Origin: Catellatospora paridis
Lineage (GTDB): Bacteria; Actinomycetota; Actinomycetes; Mycobacteriales; Micromonosporaceae
Assembly (NCBI RefSeq): GCF_009720365.1
Contig: NZ_WBZD01000020.1
Coordinates: forward strand, 1-64,000
DNA: 64,000 nucleotides
Direction of reading: 5' to 3'
The notes below the pieces were generated by a model, which saw only the letters and a list, made by a program, of their open reading frames with translations, searched no databases and was not told where the DNA came from. Below, in pieces: positions 60,248-64,000 of the stretch. A program made the position numbers and the translations under genes. The first letter of the stretch is position 1, and each line of letters opens with the position of its first letter.

Positions 60248-61948
60248 CTATGAGATCGGCACCGTCGCGGTGACCGAATCCTGATCGATCTCGGAGAGGC
60301 GAAGGGTGAAGCGCAGCTGCCAGTCCCCGGGCGTGGGCAGGGTGACCTGCCCGCTGGCATGGTTGTCGGTGAGCTGGAGCATCGGGAACGTGATCGGCTC
60401 GATGCCCGCCGACGGCAGCGCCGCGGTGGCCTTCCACTCCACCACCGGCAGCGGCGAGCCGTCGGCCTTGTACGCGTACAGGTGCACCGCGTTGTCGCCG
60501 AGCTTGGCCGGGTCGACCTCCACCTGCAGCGTGTACAACGAGCTGGTCAGCGTCGAGGAGTAGATGACCGGCTGGGCGGGCAGCTGGGCGGTCTCCTGCG
60601 CGGTGCGGGCCGGGGTGGTCTGCGTCAGCGCGCCGGTCACCGCCAGCACCACGGCCGCGATGGCCAGCTCGGTGGTGACGACGCGGCGCAGCGGGCGCGG
60701 GTTTTCGGCGGCCCCGTTGTTCGTCCACCGCCGGGCGAAGAACGCCGCCACCAGGATCAGGCCCACCAGCACGATCTTGGCGATCATGAGCTGGCCGTAC
60801 GTCGTGTCGATCAGCGCTCGCGGCGTGCCGATCTGGATCAGCCCGGACACCACGCCGGCCAGCAGCACGGTCGACACGGCCAGCGCCGCCCAGCGCGACC
60901 AGATCGGCAGGATCGCGCCCAGCTCGCGGTTGTCGGCCTGGCGCAGCAGGAACAGCGCCAGCATGAGCAGCCCGCCCAGCCAGACGGCCGCCCCGGCCAG
61001 GTGCAGCGCGTCGACGACCACGGACACGGCGGGCACTGGCGAGGCGGCCGGGTGCCCGGCCAGCGGCCAGGTCAGCGCCGCCCCGGCGGCGACCGCGAGC
61101 AGCAGCACCCGGTCCACGATCCCGTCGCGCCCGGCCAGCAGCGGGCGCACCAGGAACGCGGCCACCGCCAGCAGCGCCAGCCGCACCAGCAGCGCCATGC
61201 CGTACTGGCTGCCCAGCACGTCGCCGAGGTCGCTGCCGGTGACCCCGGTCAGGCTGCTGCCGGTCGAATACGGGGCCTGCAGGTACAGGCCCACGAGGGT
61301 GGCGAGGGCGACCACGCCGAACCCGGTCCACATGACCCGGCGTGGGCCGCGCTGGCTGAGCCGGGCCGGCCACAGCAGCGTCAGCACCAGCACCGGACCG
61401 ACCAGCAGCACCAGTCCGGCGTATCCGATCGCCTTGCCGATCGCGATCAGGTTGCGGATCGTGGTGTCGACCTTCTCCTCCGGCAGCGCCGCCGGGGTGG
61501 CCGAGGGCGCGCCGACCGAGAACGTGAAGCCGCCCGGGATCGGGTGGCTGTCCGCCGAGATCACCCGATAGCTGACCAGGTACGTGCCGCGCGGGGCGTC
61601 CTCGCGCAGGCCGATGCTCAGCACGTTGCCCTCGACCGTGGGCTTGCCGCGGTCGGCCCGCTGCCCGTCCGGCCCGATGATCCGGATCTTGTCGGCGACC
61701 GGCGACACCGGTTCGCTGAACGTCAGCGTCACGTCCCGGGGCGCCTCGGGCACCACCGACCCGGCGGGCGGGCTGGTGCGCAGCAGCGCCGCGTGCGCGT
61801 ACGCCGGCGACCCCGGCAGCAGCGTCAACGCCAGGAACGCCACCACCGCCAGCAGCCCCCGCACCCTCGCCCGCCGCGCCCGCGCGCCTCGCGCGCCGTC
61901 GGTGATCGCCGGACTTGCCTGGCATACGTGCGTATCTTGACCACTCAT
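60248..61948 (-). CDS. CopC-CopD-YtkA fusion copper protein
   Basis: The 566-residue protein has a signal sequence ending near residue 51, then a CopC domain whose mature start HAALLRTSPPAGSV and DSHPIPGGFTF carry copper-binding His. A CopD domain with about eight membrane helices follows (about 175-440). A C-terminal beta domain of YtkA type ends it (about 465-560). CopC-CopD fusions import or handle copper. The ATG at 61948 has AGG upstream. The anti-sigma gene lies 68 bases upstream and ycnI 32 bases downstream, so the genes form an operon-like set. Confidence 0.93.
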   Translation of the reverse strand: MSGQDTHVCQASPAITDGARGARARRARVRGLLAVVAFLALTLLPGSPAYAHAALLRTSPPAGSVVPEAPRDVTLTFSEPVSPVADKIRIIGPDGQRADRGKPTVEGNVLSIGLREDAPRGTYLVSYRVISADSHPIPGGFTFSVGAPSATPAALPEEKVDTTIRNLIAIGKAIGYAGLVLLVGPVLVLTLLWPARLSQRGPRRVMWTGFGVVALATLVGLYLQAPYSTGSSLTGVTGSDLGDVLGSQYGMALLVRLALLAVAAFLVRPLLAGRDGIVDRVLLLAVAAGAALTWPLAGHPAASPVPAVSVVVDALHLAGAAVWLGGLLMLALFLLRQADNRELGAILPIWSRWAALAVSTVLLAGVVSGLIQIGTPRALIDTTYGQLMIAKIVLVGLILVAAFFARRWTNNGAAENPRPLRRVVTTELAIAAVVLAVTGALTQTTPARTAQETAQLPAQPVIYSSTLTSSLYTLQVEVDPAKLGDNAVHLYAYKADGSPLPVVEWKATAALPSAGIEPITFPMLQLTDNHASGQVTLPTPGDWQLRFTLRLSEIDQDSVTATVPIS

Positions 61949-62016
61949 TCGCACACCTGCCGGGCAAGTCGAGTGATCATGGGGCGCGTGCGCGCGGAGG
62001 GGCGCAGTCATGTGAC

Positions 62017-62667
62017 TCACGGGGCGACCGTAACGGGGCGGGCGGGTTCGCGCGAGACGGTGGTGGCGCGGCTGAGCGCCCACAGGAGTCCGGCCTGCAC
62101 GAGCGCCGCGGCGTGGCCGATCTCGTGGGCCAGCGCGGTCACGCCCTCGGCGACGTCGAAGGCACTGGTCATGATCAGGCAGGCGGCGAGCACGAAGGCC
62201 ACCGGCACGAACGCGCGGGCGCGTTCCGGTCGCCACGCGGCCAGCGCGAAACCGACCGCGAGCGCGATGTCGAACGAGGCCGCCTCCCGGCCGGTGTGCA
62301 GCCCGCCGCCGCCCGCGAACAGCGCCGGCAGCGCCAGCAGCATCTGGATCACGGCGGTCGTGCCGAGCGCGACGCGCAGGATCTGCCGCCGCCCCTCGGC
62401 CTGCCGCCGGGCGGCCCGGGCCGCGCCGTCCCGCTCGGCCGCGACCGCGGCGAGGATCGGGGCGGTCAGGTCGGGCACCGCGACCGCCTGCACCCGCACC
62501 GCGCGGGTGAGCTGCTCGGCAGCCCGTGACCAGGTGCGGCAGTCGGCGCACCCGGCCAGGTGCCCGTCGAGCGCGTCCGGCGCGAGCCCGGCCTGCGCAG
62601 CCCAGGCCTCGGCCTCGCCGTCCAGCCGCGCGGACAGCCCGACCCGCACCTCGTCGCAGTTCGTCAT
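62017..62667 (-). CDS. Zinc-finger anti-sigma factor-like membrane protein
   Basis: The 216-residue product starts with a zf-HC2 motif (Cys4, then HLAGCADC with H-x3-C-x2-C near residue 36-43), the zinc-binding site of ZAS anti-sigma factors. Several membrane helices follow (about 97-205). Such proteins bind the sigma factor until a signal releases it. It is divergent from the sigma factor gene with a 106-base gap. Its sequence suggests a multi-pass rather than the usual single-pass anchor. No strong ribosome site is visible. Confidence 0.88.
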   Translation of the reverse strand: MTNCDEVRVGLSARLDGEAEAWAAQAGLAPDALDGHLAGCADCRTWSRAAEQLTRAVRVQAVAVPDLTAPILAAVAAERDGAARAARRQAEGRRQILRVALGTTAVIQMLLALPALFAGGGGLHTGREAASFDIALAVGFALAAWRPERARAFVPVAFVLAACLIMTSAFDVAEGVTALAHEIGHAAALVQAGLLWALSRATTVSREPARPVTVAP

Positions 62668-62759
62668 GGGCGGGTAGTCGCCGCGTGCCGCGGTTCAGTT
62701 CCCGCCGGTGTCCCAGGACACGCGTGTCGTCACCGCCCGGAGTGAGCCCGACCGGCGGT

Positions 62760-62765
62760 TAGGCT
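62760..62765 (+). promoter_or_regulatory. Candidate leaderless -10 element (TAGGCT)
   Basis: TAGGCT lies eight bases before the GTG at 62774. It is the same hexamer as before the deaminase and LAL genes and supports this start for the sigma factor. Confidence 0.5.
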
Positions 62766-62773
62766 TGCTCCCC

Positions 62774-63562
62774 GTGCCCCCCGTGCCACGAGACGACACG
62801 CTCCCGGACGACGGTGTCCCCGTCGCCCGCGATGGCGGGCGCGCGCAGCCGACCCCGCCGACGCTGGCCCAGCAGCCGTCGGGCAGTGGACCTGCGGCAT
62901 CGCGCTCCGTCGAGATGGTCGCGGGCTTGCCGGCCCCGCGGCGCGGCCACGGCCTGCCGGCCGAGCTGCCGGCCAGCGCCGTCGACCCGGCCAGCGCCCT
63001 CGACCGAGCCAGCGCCGTCGACCCGGGCAGCGCCGTCGACCCGGGCACCGAATGGGCACTCGCCGCCCGCACCGGTGATCCCGTCGCGCAGGCCGCGTTC
63101 GTCCGGTCCACCCAGGCCGAGGTGTGGCGGTTCGTCGCCGCGCTGGTCGACCCCGGCAGCGCGGACGACCTCACCCAGGAGACCTACCTGCGGGCGTTCC
63201 GGGCACTGCCCGCGTTCGAGGGCCGCTCGACGGTGCGCACCTGGCTGCTCGGCATCGCCCGGCGCACCTGCGCCGACCATCTGCGTACGGTGGTAAGGCA
63301 GCGCCGGCTGGGCGTGCGCCTGGCCGCACAGGCGCTGACGAGCGGGCCGCACCCGGATCCGGCGGGCCAGGTCGGGGCGGCGCAGTTGCTCGACCGGCTG
63401 TCGCCGGAGCGCCGGGAGGCGTTCGTGCTGACCCAGCTGCTGGGGTTGTCGTACGAGCAGGCGGCGGCGGTGCAGGAGGTGCCGGTCGGCACGATCCGGT
63501 CCCGGGTCGCGCGCGCCCGCGCCGAACTGGTGGACGACGTCGTTAGCGCCTTAGCCGCCTGA
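62774..63562 (+). CDS. ECF RNA polymerase sigma factor (SigC-like)
   Basis: The product of about 262 residues has a long disordered N-terminal extension (about 90 residues, Pro/Ala/Asp-rich). A sigma region 2 follows (about residues 119-170; DDLTQETYLRAFRALPAF), then a sigma region 4 with helix-turn-helix (about 205-250; LSPERREAFVLTQLLGLSY and VGTIRSRVARAR). It directs RNA polymerase to stress or metal-response promoters. The MauE-like gene follows 33 bases downstream and the anti-sigma and copper genes are divergent. I chose the GTG behind TAGGCT; an earlier codon at 62708 is open. Confidence 0.9.
   Translation: MPPVPRDDTLPDDGVPVARDGGRAQPTPPTLAQQPSGSGPAASRSVEMVAGLPAPRRGHGLPAELPASAVDPASALDRASAVDPGSAVDPGTEWALAARTGDPVAQAAFVRSTQAEVWRFVAALVDPGSADDLTQETYLRAFRALPAFEGRSTVRTWLLGIARRTCADHLRTVVRQRRLGVRLAAQALTSGPHPDPAGQVGAAQLLDRLSPERREAFVLTQLLGLSYEQAAAVQEVPVGTIRSRVARARAELVDDVVSALAA
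62973..63044 (+). repeat. 18-bp coding tandem repeat in the sigma factor gene
   Basis: Four 18-base units beginning CCAGCGCCGTCGACCCGG encode near-copies of a six-residue motif (ASAVDP, ASALDR, ASAVDP, GSAVDP). They lie in the N-terminal extension before sigma region 2, in a segment likely to be flexible. Slippage could change the repeat number. Confidence 0.8.
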
Positions 63563-63595
63563 GGCGGCCGCACGCGGGGGCCAAGGAGGAACACG

Positions 63596-64000
63596 ATGGA
63601 CGAGCGCACCGGCTGGCACAGGGCCCAGCCGTGGGTCAGCCTGCTGGTCAGGCTCGGCCTGGCCGGGATCTTCCTGGTCGCGGGCGGGCTCAAGGTCACC
63701 GACCTGGCCGCCAACGGCCGCGCCGTGAACGCGTACCAGATCATGTCGTATGACGCCGCGATGGTCGTCGGCGCGATCCAGCCCTTCGTGGAGATCGTCG
63801 TCGGCCTGCTGCTCCTGGTGGGCCTCGCCACCCGGCTGGCCGCGTGGCTCTCGGCGGGCATGATGGTCGCCTTCATCGCGGGCATCAGCTCGGCCTGGGC
63901 CCGTGGCCTGAACATCGACTGCGGGTGCTTCAGCAAGGGCGGCCAGCTGCCGCCCGGGGTGACGCCCAACTATCTTCCGGAGATCTTCCGGGATGTGGCC
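63596..64000 (+). CDS. MauE/DoxX-like membrane protein (cut by window end)
   Basis: At least 135 residues are present and the reading frame is open at the window end. The product begins MDERTGWHRAQPWVSLL and has about four membrane helices with an extracytoplasmic Cys pair in DCGCF near residue 107. MauE-like proteins of the DoxX group are quinone-linked redox partners and often lie near thioredoxin-like genes. AAGGAGGA precedes the ATG. The start 33 bases after the sigma factor stop suggests one operon, so it may report redox state to the regulatory system. The C terminus is unseen. Confidence 0.85.
   Translation, partial: MDERTGWHRAQPWVSLLVRLGLAGIFLVAGGLKVTDLAANGRAVNAYQIMSYDAAMVVGAIQPFVEIVVGLLLLVGLATRLAAWLSAGMMVAFIAGISSAWARGLNIDCGCFSKGGQLPPGVTPNYLPEIFRDVA

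Overview
The window is very GC-rich, densely coded DNA with strong third-position GC bias, many GTG starts, secreted polysaccharide-active enzymes, large LuxR-type (LAL) regulators, L,D-transpeptidases, an LCP protein and an ECF sigma factor. This points to a filamentous actinomycete. A GH6 cellulase with a CBM2, several leaderless promoters and palindromic intergenic elements make a member of the Micromonosporaceae the most likely source; the genus cannot be fixed from the sequence alone. I see no phage, transposase, CRISPR array or plasmid function. This looks like an ordinary chromosomal region with some accessory islands.

Layout. 0-7.7 kb: citrate synthase, a nucleoside deaminase, an NAD-dependent epimerase, the RecD2 helicase, a flavin-dependent oxidoreductase and a membrane protein. 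7.7-12.9 kb: two overlapping small secreted proteins divergent from a LAL regulator, an LCP cell-wall ligase and a CsbD stress protein. 13-16.4 kb: small and membrane proteins and a TetR regulator. 16.4-22.1 kb: a glycerol-3-phosphate and ether-lipid-like locus (lipid kinase, two alkyl-DHAP-synthase-like flavoproteins, GlpD). 22.2-29.3 kb: a DUF4132 protein, a 1594-residue partner protein and a glutaminase-STAS fusion. 29.3-34.5 kb: an AbgT transporter with a leucyl aminopeptidase, an agmatinase-family enzyme and a methyltransferase. 34.8-40.5 kb: the GH6 cellulase, a MEDS-type regulator, a LacI regulator and a lipoprotein. 40.7-43.9 kb: an MFS transporter, a DUF2795 protein, ThpR and a methyltransferase. 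43.9-50.5 kb: an apparent three-gene operon of a secreted precursor protein, a NicO-type metal transporter and a 1662-residue extracellular metallophosphoesterase with chitin-binding modules. 50.8-58.1 kb: a GT-C-like membrane protein, a PPOX-family protein, tRNA-Lys(CTT), two tandem L,D-transpeptidases, tRNA-His(GTG), oligoribonuclease, a GT87 mannosyltransferase and a candidate 6C-like small RNA. 58.1-64 kb: a copper-handling island (membrane protein, YcnI, CopC-CopD-YtkA fusion, anti-sigma factor) divergent from an ECF sigma factor and a MauE/DoxX-type protein that runs off the end of the window.

Regulation. At least ten genes have a TANNNT hexamer 6-8 nt before an ATG or GTG and no Shine-Dalgarno sequence, which is the pattern of leaderless transcription. 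The others have clear GGAGG-type sites. Long perfect hairpins separate many convergent genes. The most interesting items are the DUF4132 and 1594-aa pair, the giant phosphoesterase operon, the candidate 6C-like RNA, a CebR-like operator inside the first codons of the LacI gene, and the leaderless-promoter set.
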